64,000 nucleotides of DNA, from the NCBI GenBank assembly GCA_902761955.1, contig CACWMM010000005.1, positions 1-64,000 on the forward strand, in the 5' to 3' direction. This document shows, one piece after another, positions 24,176-31,445 of this stretch. Every line of letters starts with the position of its first letter. The first letter of the stretch is position 1. Below the pieces are notes generated by a model. That model was given only the letters and a program-made list of their open reading frames with translations, was not told the DNA's origin and did not search any database. Made by a program: the position numbers and the translations under genes. The DNA comes from Parafannyhessea sp902761955. Its GTDB lineage: Bacteria > Actinomycetota > Coriobacteriia > Coriobacteriales > Atopobiaceae.

Positions 24176-25453
24176 GTGGCTACACCCATGACAGAGTGGT
24201 CGGGGCCCGCGATAGGCCTGCTCGACCTTGACGCGTTCTTTGCGTCCGTGGAGCAGCTCGACCACCCAAAGTGGCGCGGCAAGCCAATCATCGTGGGCGG
24301 CTCGCCGGAGCGGCGCGGCGTGGTCTCGACCGCGTCGTACGAGGCCAGGCGCTTTGGCGTGCATTCCGCCATGCCGTCGTACCAGGCAAAGCGGCTGTGC
24401 CCGGACGCCATCTGGACGCAGGGCCACTTCGACCGCTACCGCCAGGTGTCCGCGCAGGTGATGCAGACGATCCTGGACGAGACGCCGCTCGTGGAGCAGG
24501 TCTCGATCGACGAGGCGTTCTTCGACGTGACGCCCGGGCGCTTCTCGCGCGAGAGCCCCATCGCCATCTGCCGACGCATCCAGGGCCGCGTGGCCGAGCT
24601 GGGCGTCACGTGCTCCATAGGCATTGGCACCAGCAAGACCGTCGCGAAGATCGCGTCAGAGCGCCAGAAGCCGCGCGGCATGACCGTGGTGCTGCCCGGG
24701 ACGGAGGCGGCGTTCCTGGCGCCGCTGCCCGTCTCTGCCATGAGCGGCGTCGGCAAGGCGACGGAGGCGCGGCTGCGGCAGATGGGCATCGCCACGCTGG
24801 GGCAGCTCGCGCGGCAGGACCCGGAGCGCATGCGTCGCGCGTTCGGCGTCGCGGGGCCGAGCCTCGTCACGCGCGCGGCGGGACGTGAGGTGTCGCGCGT
24901 GCGCGAGCGCGCGAAGCCGGAGGCCGCGAAGTCCGTGTCGAACGAGCGCACGTTCGCGCACGACCTCACGACGCGCGAGGACGTGGCCGCGGCCGTGCGC
25001 ATGGTGAGCCAGATGGTGGGCACGCGCCTGAGGTCGAAGGGCCTGCGCGGCCACCAGGTGACGCTGAAGCTGAAGTTCTCGTACGACAAGACGCGCACCG
25101 CGCAGCGCCAGCTTGACGCCCCCACGGACGACGAGCACGTCTTTGGCGCGCAGGCGCTGCGCCTGCTGGACGACATCTGGCGCGAGGGCACGCCCGTCCG
25201 CCTGGTGGGCGTGGGCGTAAGCGGCTTTGGCCCAAAGGCGCCCCGCCAGCGGCAGCTCGAGCTCTTCTCGCCCGACGCGGGCGAGAAGGACGAGGCCACG
25301 GCACCGGGAAGGCACCGTGACCTCAGGGCGCTCTCCGTCGCGGCGGACGAGGTGCGCTCGCGCTTTGGGAAGGGGTCGCTCAGCCTTGGGTCCGAGCTCA
25401 GGCTGAGGGAGTCCGCCTCTGACACCGCCCCCATGAACAAGGACGCGGACTAG
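24176..25453 (+). CDS. dinB: DNA polymerase IV (Y-family translesion polymerase)
   Basis: Error-prone lesion-bypass polymerase. Start GTG 24176 has GGAGGGAG five bases upstream (425 residues). The catalytic palm has LLDLDAFFASVEQ (metal-binding Asp) and SIDEAFFDVT (Asp-Glu). The thumb has GVGKATEARLRQMGIATLGQLA, and the little-finger domain ends before the C-terminal clamp-binding peptide QLELF near residue 360. A tail of about 60 Ala/Ser/charged residues follows that peptide, which is longer than usual. Its stop codon overlaps the stop of the convergent rsfS. Confidence 0.96.
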   Translation: MATPMTEWSGPAIGLLDLDAFFASVEQLDHPKWRGKPIIVGGSPERRGVVSTASYEARRFGVHSAMPSYQAKRLCPDAIWTQGHFDRYRQVSAQVMQTILDETPLVEQVSIDEAFFDVTPGRFSRESPIAICRRIQGRVAELGVTCSIGIGTSKTVAKIASERQKPRGMTVVLPGTEAAFLAPLPVSAMSGVGKATEARLRQMGIATLGQLARQDPERMRRAFGVAGPSLVTRAAGREVSRVRERAKPEAAKSVSNERTFAHDLTTREDVAAAVRMVSQMVGTRLRSKGLRGHQVTLKLKFSYDKTRTAQRQLDAPTDDEHVFGAQALRLLDDIWREGTPVRLVGVGVSGFGPKAPRQRQLELFSPDAGEKDEATAPGRHRDLRALSVAADEVRSRFGKGSLSLGSELRLRESASDTAPMNKDAD

Positions 25454-25827
25454 CGATCCGCGGGCGCCTCGCCCTCCAGGCCCAGCTCCACGCGCGGAGC
25501 GTCGCCCCAAAGGCGCTCCAGGCGGTAGTAGTCGCGGGCCTCCGGCTTGAAGACGTGCACCACGAGCGCGCCGTAGTCCATGAGCACCCAGGACGAGCCC
25601 CCGCGGCCCTCCGTGGACACGGGCTTCTCGCCGCACTCGGCGGCCAGGCGATTCTTGACCTCCTCGGTCACCGCGTCCAGCTGGGGGTTGTTCTGCACCG
25701 TGCAGATGAGGAAGTAGTCGCACACGTCCGTCGCGTCCCTCAGGTCCAGAAGCACGATGTCCGTTGCCTTCTTGTCGTCCGCGGCGGTCGCGGCCGCCTT
25801 CGCAAGCTCGAGCGATGTAACCGTCAT
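25450..25827 (-). CDS. rsfS: Ribosomal silencing factor RsfS
   Basis: Binds L14 of the 50S subunit and blocks subunit joining during nutrient stress. The 125-residue protein contains the family core DIVLLDLRDATDVCDYFLICT, EGRGGSSWVLMDYGALVVHVF and ARDYYRLERLWGDAP. ATG 25827 follows GGAAGG, 5 nt after yqeK. Last gene of the nadD-yqeK-rsfS set; its stop overlaps that of dinB in a CTAG. Confidence 0.95.
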   Translation of the reverse strand: MTVTSLELAKAAATAADDKKATDIVLLDLRDATDVCDYFLICTVQNNPQLDAVTEEVKNRLAAECGEKPVSTEGRGGSSWVLMDYGALVVHVFKPEARDYYRLERLWGDAPRVELGLEGEAPADR

Positions 25828-25832
25828 GTTGC

Positions 25833-26477
25833 CTACCTTCCGGCCGGGGCGTCTGACCCGGCCCTCGCCCTCCTCAGGACGAGCTCGTTGTATATGTCAA
25901 GCGTACCTGGATACAGGTAGCGCCTGGTTTCCACCACGTACGTGATTCCCCCGCAGAACGAGTTCCAGAACACGTCGTCCAGCGAGGCCTTGCCCACCAT
26001 GTCGCGCGTCTTTTGGATGCCGACGCTCCCCGTGCGCAGGGGCTCGATGCCGTCCGCCACGAACACCACCTCGTCCAGGGACGTCATGTCCACGGCAGCC
26101 GTCGTGTGGCGCGCAATCGCCTGGAACACCTCCGGCGGGAGCTCTGGGTAGAGCGCCGGCAGCTCGCGCGCGGCCACGACGCCGTGGAGCAGTGGCCGCA
26201 CCAGGTCGAGGTCGACCCCAAAGTCGATTCCCAGCTCGCGCGCACGCCGCACGAGCTCGTCGTCCGGCACCACCTTGTCCCAGTCGTGCAGGATGCCGGC
26301 GACGCGCGCGAGGAACGGGTCCACGTCGTAGCGCAGCGCCAGGGACTCCGCGCAGCGCGCGACGGAGAGCGAGTGCGCAAGGCGGCGCGGCTTCACGGCG
26401 CTCATGCGGTCCGTCAGGTCAGACTCGAGCCTTTCTATGCAGGAAAGCTGGTCCTGTGTGTACTCTGCCCTTCTCAT
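25833..26477 (-). CDS. yqeK: HD-domain protein YqeK (bis(5'-nucleosyl)-tetraphosphatase, symmetrical)
   Basis: YqeK-family HD hydrolase; characterised members split Ap4A into two ADP. It has the HD metal ligands in RRLAHSLSVARCAESLA, GILHDWDKVVP, and later LLHGVVAA and IARHTTAAVDMTSLDEVVFVADGIEP. ATG 26477 gives 214 residues; GTG 26486 is an alternative and neither has an ideal ribosome binding site. It lies between nadD and rsfS as in most Gram-positive bacteria. Confidence 0.92.
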   Translation of the reverse strand: MRRAEYTQDQLSCIERLESDLTDRMSAVKPRRLAHSLSVARCAESLALRYDVDPFLARVAGILHDWDKVVPDDELVRRARELGIDFGVDLDLVRPLLHGVVAARELPALYPELPPEVFQAIARHTTAAVDMTSLDEVVFVADGIEPLRTGSVGIQKTRDMVGKASLDDVFWNSFCGGITYVVETRRYLYPGTLDIYNELVLRRARAGSDAPAGR

Positions 26478-26481
26478 CTGG

Positions 26482-27216
26482 CTACTCACGACCTTCCGTT
26501 GGCTTGGAGCCATAGCCAAGCTGGCTCGCGCCGTACAGCTGGTGCTTGTGTATGTACCCCGTCACGGCGTCCGGAGTCAGGTACCTGAGGCTCTGCCCGT
26601 GGCGCACGCGCTCGCGCAGGTAGCTGGAAGAGATCGCCAGCGCCGGCACCTCCAAGTACGTCACGTCGAAGTGGATGCCCGACTCCTCGATCGCCCGCTG
26701 AGCGTGCGAGAGGTCATAGCCGGGCCGCGTCGCGCCCACGAGGTGCGCGAGTCTGCCCAGGCGCTCCGCGTCTCGCCACCGCACGATATCCGCTATGGCG
26801 TCCGCCCCGGTGATGAAGTAGATCTCCACGTTCTCCGGATAGATGGCGCGCAGGCGCTCCAGCGTGTCCGCCGTATACGTGATGCCCGCGCGGTCCACCT
26901 CGAAGCGGCTCGCAAGGAAGTGCGGGTTGTCCGCCGTCGCAAGGAGCGTCATCGCATAGCGGTCCTCGCCCTCGGACACCCGCTTGTCCTGCTTGAACGC
27001 GGGGCGTCCGGCCGGCATGAACACGACGGTGTCCAGCTCAAGGTCGTCGAACGCCTGCTCCGCCGCGACGAGGTGGCCGTTGTGGATGGGGTCGAACGTG
27101 CCGCCCATCACGCCAAGCCGGTACGTGCGCCCCGGCTCCTGCCCGAGCATGGGCAGGTCGCCGCGCCTCACGACGTCAGCCGCCACGCGCTCTATCTCGT
27201 CGATGCTCAGTCCCAT
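26482..27216 (-). CDS. nadD: Nicotinate-nucleotide adenylyltransferase
   Basis: Adenylates nicotinate mononucleotide to deamido-NAD. The nucleotidyltransferase motif GVMGGTFDPIHNGH lies at about residues 35-48, preceded by a 30-residue N-terminal extension, and the second motif ISSSYLRERVRHG is near the C-terminus. ATG 27216 follows GGGGG; the GTG two codons upstream is less likely. It sits 9 nt after proB. Confidence 0.95.
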   Translation of the reverse strand: MGLSIDEIERVAADVVRRGDLPMLGQEPGRTYRLGVMGGTFDPIHNGHLVAAEQAFDDLELDTVVFMPAGRPAFKQDKRVSEGEDRYAMTLLATADNPHFLASRFEVDRAGITYTADTLERLRAIYPENVEIYFITGADAIADIVRWRDAERLGRLAHLVGATRPGYDLSHAQRAIEESGIHFDVTYLEVPALAISSSYLRERVRHGQSLRYLTPDAVTGYIHKHQLYGASQLGYGSKPTEGRE

Positions 27217-27225
27217 CGGCACCCC

Positions 27226-28350
27226 CTAGAAAACCAGCAGCTCGTCGCGGTGTATGACGGGCTGGCCGTCCTTCTCGGGCATGAAGCGCGCGATCACGTC
27301 AAGCCGGAGCCCATGCACGCGCCCGATGTCCTCCGATGAGTAGCGCGTAATGCCTCGCCCCAGAAGCGCTCCGCCCGCGGAGACAACGTTCACGACGTCG
27401 CCAGTCGAGAAGCGCCCCTCCGCGCTCGTGACGCCCACGGGAAGCACGGACGCGCCGCGCTCCAGGATGGCCCGGCTCGCGCCCGCGTCCAGGAGGACGG
27501 AACCGCGCGGCATCTCGGCGAGGCCGATCCAGAGCTTCCTGGCGCTCTCGTGCTGGACCCCCGCCGGCGCCTCGAACCTGGTGCCAAGCCCTTCTCTCTC
27601 GATGACGCGCCTGAAGGAGTCGCGCTCGCGACCGCGGCACACCACCATGGGCACGCCGGCCGCGATCATCGCGCGGGCCGCGCGCACCTTCGACGCCATG
27701 CCGCCCGTACCAACGGCAGAGCCAGCTCCTCCCGCCATCGCGGAAATCTGGGGCGTCACCTCCTCCACGCGCGGCACGAGGCGCGCCGTGGGGTCGCTCG
27801 CGGGATTCGCGGTGTACAGGCCGTCGATGTCCGAGAGGATCACGTACAGGTCCGCGTTCAGCATCGCCGCGACGATGGCGCCGAGCATGTCGTTGTCGCC
27901 GAAGTTGATCTCTGTGAACGACACGGTGTCGTTCTCGTTCACCACGGGAACGGCGCCGAGCTCGAGCATCCTGCCCAGGGTGTTTCGGGCGTTCAGGTAG
28001 CCCTCGCGGTCCGTCAGGTCCCTGCGGGTCAGAAGCACCTGGCCGCACGGCACGCCACGGCGCGCGAGCTGCTCCGCGTACACCTCCGTGAGCGCGGCCT
28101 GGCCTGCCGCCGCACACGCCTGGCGGCCGGGCATGTCCGTCGGCCGGGCGTCGAGCCCCAGCCTCTCCATGCCGGCCGCAACGGCGCCGGACGACACGAT
28201 CACGACGTGATAGCCCTGCTCCTGCAGGTCTGCGGCCTGGTCGCACAGCGACCCTATGAACGTTCGGTCGGGACGCCCGGACTCGTCCACCAGCGTGGAC
28301 GAGCCCACCTTCACGACGACGACGTTTGGGGCCTCGAAGATGTCCTCCAT
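27226..28350 (-). CDS. proB: Glutamate 5-kinase with PUA domain
   Basis: First step of proline synthesis, phosphorylating glutamate. From ATG 28350 (374 residues) the amino acid kinase domain covers about 1-260 (VVVKVGSSTLVDESG, VIVSSGAVAAGMERLG, VNENDTVSFTEINFGDND, GTGGMASKVRAARAMIAAGV), and a C-terminal PUA domain covers about 280-370. The open frame upstream of 28350 is the antisense or overlap shadow of obg. The partner proA is not in this window. The start lies 2 nt after the obg stop. Confidence 0.95.
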   Translation of the reverse strand: MEDIFEAPNVVVVKVGSSTLVDESGRPDRTFIGSLCDQAADLQEQGYHVVIVSSGAVAAGMERLGLDARPTDMPGRQACAAAGQAALTEVYAEQLARRGVPCGQVLLTRRDLTDREGYLNARNTLGRMLELGAVPVVNENDTVSFTEINFGDNDMLGAIVAAMLNADLYVILSDIDGLYTANPASDPTARLVPRVEEVTPQISAMAGGAGSAVGTGGMASKVRAARAMIAAGVPMVVCRGRERDSFRRVIEREGLGTRFEAPAGVQHESARKLWIGLAEMPRGSVLLDAGASRAILERGASVLPVGVTSAEGRFSTGDVVNVVSAGGALLGRGITRYSSEDIGRVHGLRLDVIARFMPEKDGQPVIHRDELLVF

Positions 28351-28352
28351 CC

Positions 28353-29804
28353 CTACTCCCCCGCCTGCACTTCCACGACCTCGACCTCGGGCGCGTCCGC
28401 ATCCACGTTCTCGATCCCGTCGATCATCGTGTCGTCCGCATCGTCCAGCTCGTCGAAGTCGTCCTCGTCCTCGGAACCCTCGTACGTGAAGCTGTAGCCC
28501 AAGATCCTGACCTCGTCCCCGTTTTTGCAGCCGGCGGCGGCGAGCCTGTCGTCGAGCCCGATTCTGTCGAACCTGTGCTGCAGGTAGGCGATGGCCTCGT
28601 CGTTGTCCCAGTCCGTCTGGATGACCATGCGCTCCACGGCACCACCGGACACGCGCCAGATGCCGGCGGACTCGCTCTTGATGGAGACCATGGCGTCCCT
28701 GCGACGGCGCATGAGCTCCGCGCCCTGGTTCAGCGCAATGCTCGACTCCGCGTCCTCCTCGACCTTGACGGCGCTCCTCAGGGCCCTCACCTCGGCGGCG
28801 GTCCTGGACACAAGTTCGTCCAGGCCCTTGCCCGTCACGGCTGACACCGAGAAGAACGGGCGGCCGTCCTTCTCGGCCTCCTCGCGCAGGCGCCTGACGG
28901 CGTCCTCCGCGCCCGGCATGTCGCACTTGTTCGCGACGACGATCTGCGGGCGCTCCGCAAGCTCCGCGGCGTACGCGTCAAGCTCGTGGTTGATGGCGCG
29001 ATAGTCCTCCACGGGGTCGCGACCCTCGTAGCCGCCCGTCACGTCCACGACGTGCAGGATGAGCGCCGTGCGCTCTATGTGGCGCAGGAACTGGTGGCCA
29101 AGGCCCTTGCCCTCGCTCGCACCCTCGATGAGGCCGGGCACGTCCGCGACGACGAACGACGAGCCGTCCTTCGCGCGCACCATGCCAAGGTTCGGCACGA
29201 GCGTCGTGAACGGGTAGTCCGCGATCTTCGGCCGCGCGGCAGAGATCCTCGCGATGATGGAGCTCTTGCCTACGGACGGCATGCCCACGAGTGCCGCGTC
29301 CGCCATGAGCTTCATCTCAAGCTCGATCCAGTGCTCCTGGGAGGGTTCGCCCTTCTCGGCAAACGCCGGAGCGCGACGCACGGACGTGACAAAGTGAATG
29401 TTCCCGCGACCTCCCACGCCACCCGGTGCCACGACGACCCTCTGCCCCACCTTCGTGAGGTCCGCGATGTCGTAGAGGGGCTCCATGGTCTGGGGATCGA
29501 GCTCGTGCACCACGGTGCCCAGCGGCACCTTCAGCACAAGGTCCTGCCCGTCCCTGCCATGCTTGCGCGCGCCCTTTCCGTGGGTTCCCCTCTCGGCGCG
29601 GAAGTGGTGCTTGAAGCGGTAGTCGATGAGCGAGGAGAGCTGCGGGTCGGTCTCGAGGACCACGTCGCCGCCGCGGCCGCCGTCGCCGCCGTCGGGCCCG
29701 CCCTTGGGCACATGCGCCTCGCGGCGGAACGACATGCATCCCGCACCGCCGTCCCCGCCCCTCACGTTGATGCGACATACGTCGGTAAATGTGTTGGTTG
29801 GCAT
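28353..29804 (-). CDS. obg: GTPase Obg/CgtA
   Basis: Ribosome-associated GTPase linked to 50S assembly and stress. The 483 residues comprise the glycine-rich OBG fold (1-158; GGDGGAGCMSFRREAHVPKG and later glycine repeats) and the G domain with P-loop GMPSVGKSS, DVPGLIEGAS, NKCD and the SAVTGKG G5 loop. A C-terminal OCT-type domain is followed by a very acidic tail of about 40 residues. ATG 29804 follows AAGGAGG; the longer frame to 29852 lacks a ribosome binding site. It stands directly behind rplU-rpmA, as in most bacteria. Confidence 0.97.
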   Translation of the reverse strand: MPTNTFTDVCRINVRGGDGGAGCMSFRREAHVPKGGPDGGDGGRGGDVVLETDPQLSSLIDYRFKHHFRAERGTHGKGARKHGRDGQDLVLKVPLGTVVHELDPQTMEPLYDIADLTKVGQRVVVAPGGVGGRGNIHFVTSVRRAPAFAEKGEPSQEHWIELEMKLMADAALVGMPSVGKSSIIARISAARPKIADYPFTTLVPNLGMVRAKDGSSFVVADVPGLIEGASEGKGLGHQFLRHIERTALILHVVDVTGGYEGRDPVEDYRAINHELDAYAAELAERPQIVVANKCDMPGAEDAVRRLREEAEKDGRPFFSVSAVTGKGLDELVSRTAAEVRALRSAVKVEEDAESSIALNQGAELMRRRRDAMVSIKSESAGIWRVSGGAVERMVIQTDWDNDEAIAYLQHRFDRIGLDDRLAAAGCKNGDEVRILGYSFTYEGSEDEDDFDELDDADDTMIDGIENVDADAPEVEVVEVQAGE

Positions 29805-29882
29805 TGTAACCTCCTTGGCTGTGTCAAATGGTAAGCCATCCTGGTCCGACATTCGACATCGTCTCGCACGTGTCCGCCAAGA

Positions 29883-29916
29883 TAGAAAAACACCCCGGAC
29901 CAGGGGCCCAGGGTGT
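29883..29916 (-). terminator. Terminator between rpmA and obg
   Basis: Minus-strand imperfect stem (ACACCC with GGGTGT plus inner GC pairs) followed by TTTTTC. It probably attenuates rather than fully blocks transcription into obg, since I see no strong promoter after it. Confidence 0.7.
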
Positions 29917-29938
29917 CATTCGCATCTGTTTGCCGCAA

Positions 29939-30187
29939 CTAGGCGGTGCGGACGTGCACGTAGTGCTTCTTGCCCTTCACGAACTCGACGGTGCCGTCTG
30001 CGAGGGCGAACAGGGTGTCGTCCTTGCCACGGCCGACGTTGTCGCCCGGGGTGATGTGCGTGCCGCGCTGACGAACGATGATCTGGCCGGTCTTGACGGC
30101 CTGGCCGCCAAAGATCTTGGTGCCGAGGCGCTGGGCGTTGGAGTCGCGACCGTTACGGGAAGTACCCTGGCCTTTCTTGTGAGCCAT
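29939..30187 (-). CDS. rpmA: 50S ribosomal protein L27
   Basis: L27 lies near the peptidyl transferase centre. The 82-residue protein begins directly with AHKKGQGTSRNGRDSNAQRLG after Met. It therefore lacks the cleavable N-terminal leader that Firmicutes remove with the Prp protease. No prp gene lies between rplU and rpmA, which is consistent. Confidence 0.97.
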   Translation of the reverse strand: MAHKKGQGTSRNGRDSNAQRLGTKIFGGQAVKTGQIIVRQRGTHITPGDNVGRGKDDTLFALADGTVEFVKGKKHYVHVRTA

Positions 30188-30235
30188 TCTGTTACCTGCT
30201 CTCTACGTAGCTAAGAAAACTTGAAACTGTGAAGA

Positions 30236-30589
30236 CTACTCTGCGGCTTCCTCGGTAGAGGCAGACTTTGCGGCAGTCCTGGTGGTCGGCATGGAGGTGA
30301 CCTGGAGCTTCGTCAGGTTCTGACGGTGACCCTTGGTGCGGTGATAGCGCTTGCGCTTCTTCAGCTTGAAGACGAGGACCTTCTCGCCCTTGAACTGGTC
30401 GAGCACCTCGCAGGTGACCTTCTTCTTCGCGAGCGTGGCAGCGTCAACGACGGTCTTCTTGCCATCATTAAGCATGAGGACGTCAAGCTTGACCTTGTCG
30501 CCAGGCTGCGCGTCGAGCTTCTCGACATCGAAGATGTCGCCCTTGGCAACCTTATACTGCTTGCCACCAGTGGTAACGATTGCGTACAT
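30236..30589 (-). CDS. rplU: 50S ribosomal protein L21
   Basis: Binds 23S rRNA. MYAIVTTGGKQYKVAKGD at the N-terminus and KKRKRYHRTKGHRQNLTKLQV define the family; a 17-residue Thr/Ala/Glu tail follows. First gene of rplU-rpmA-(terminator)-obg, with a near-consensus promoter at 30631-30659. Confidence 0.97.
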   Translation of the reverse strand: MYAIVTTGGKQYKVAKGDIFDVEKLDAQPGDKVKLDVLMLNDGKKTVVDAATLAKKKVTCEVLDQFKGEKVLVFKLKKRKRYHRTKGHRQNLTKLQVTSMPTTRTAAKSASTEEAAE

Positions 30590-30630
30590 GTGTTAACCCT
30601 TCATTACTGGTTCTAGTGCAACAGCTGAAC

Positions 30631-30659
30631 ATCTTACTAGCGATGACCTGCAGAGTCAA
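30631..30659 (-). promoter_or_regulatory. Sigma-70-type promoter of rplU-rpmA
   Basis: Minus strand: TTGACT (30654-30659), exactly 17 bp, TAAGAT (30631-30636). This is the best promoter match seen in the window; the leader is about 35 nt. Confidence 0.8.
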
Positions 30660-30710
30660 CGGGGAAACATCGTTCACACGCAGAACACGCCTAGCACAGA
30701 ATACCTGCGT

Positions 30711-31445
30711 TTAGGCGCCCCCGACGGCGCTTGGGAGCGGCTCCACGAGATTGCCATCTTCACCCTCGTGCCACTGCCCCACGCGGCACACGGAAAGCGT
30801 CGGACGGCCGGACAGCGCGACGTCGGCCGCAAGACGCTCCGTCGAAAACGCCGCGTCAAGCAGCACCTGCGGTCGCAGCGCGCCATCGTTCGAGGAGCGC
30901 GTGGCGAGAAGGACGCGGAGTCCCTCCTCGCACGGCGTCACGTCCCATGAGACCAGCGCGCGGCCGAGGTCGATGGACTTGGGCTTCTCGCCCCTCATGT
31001 AGTGGAGCTCGCCCTTCTCCCTCAGCTCCCCGAGCGCCGCGTCGAGCGCGCGCGCCGACCGCGGGCCGCGCACCGTCACGTCCCAGTCCGCGCGGTTCAC
31101 CCAGGCCTCGAGGGCAGGAAGCCGGCGCGACACGTATGCCGCGGCGTCTGGCGCAAGCCCGCGCGGCGTCGCGGCGCGCAGCATCTCTAGAGCGCTGGCG
31201 GGGTCCAGATGCTCCGTCACCATGAGATCGTAGTACTCCCCCACGGACGACGCTCCCACGGGCAGCGCCTGCGAGAACTGGAGCCTGATGCGACGCGCGA
31301 AGCCGTTGCCCACGGCAAACGGCACGCCGGAGCGTCTGATGGAGCGGTTGATGGTGCCGAGCACCTCGAGGTGGCCCAGGTAGGCCAGGCGCCCGTCCTT
31401 GCGATACCTCACGCGCAGCCGCGACTGGTTGCTAGTGTCTGCCAT
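30711..31445 (-). CDS. DUF2344 (TIGR03936-type) radical-SAM-linked protein
   Basis: 244 residues from ATG 31445 (GGGGGA upstream). The N-terminal RLRVRYRKDGRLAYLGHLEVLGTINRSIRRSGVPFAVGNGF and RLQFSQALPVGASSVGEYYDLMV match the DUF2344 family, which almost always lies beside, or is fused to, the radical-SAM protein encoded upstream. The two overlap by 14 nt here. The biochemical function is unknown. A role in RNA or ribosome modification is often guessed because rplU and rpmA follow, but there is no direct evidence. Confidence 0.85.
   Translation of the reverse strand: MADTSNQSRLRVRYRKDGRLAYLGHLEVLGTINRSIRRSGVPFAVGNGFARRIRLQFSQALPVGASSVGEYYDLMVTEHLDPASALEMLRAATPRGLAPDAAAYVSRRLPALEAWVNRADWDVTVRGPRSARALDAALGELREKGELHYMRGEKPKSIDLGRALVSWDVTPCEEGLRVLLATRSSNDGALRPQVLLDAAFSTERLAADVALSGRPTLSVCRVGQWHEGEDGNLVEPLPSAVGGA

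Noticed and set aside
24061..24176. LexA box upstream of dinB
   Set aside because: No convincing GAAC-N4-GTTC-type or other SOS operator was visible in the gap; only a TATAAT is present.
27226..28926. A 566-codon frame that would extend proB upstream
   Set aside because: The first 190 codons overlap obg in another frame and have no homology; the real proB start is ATG 28350 with a ribosome binding site.
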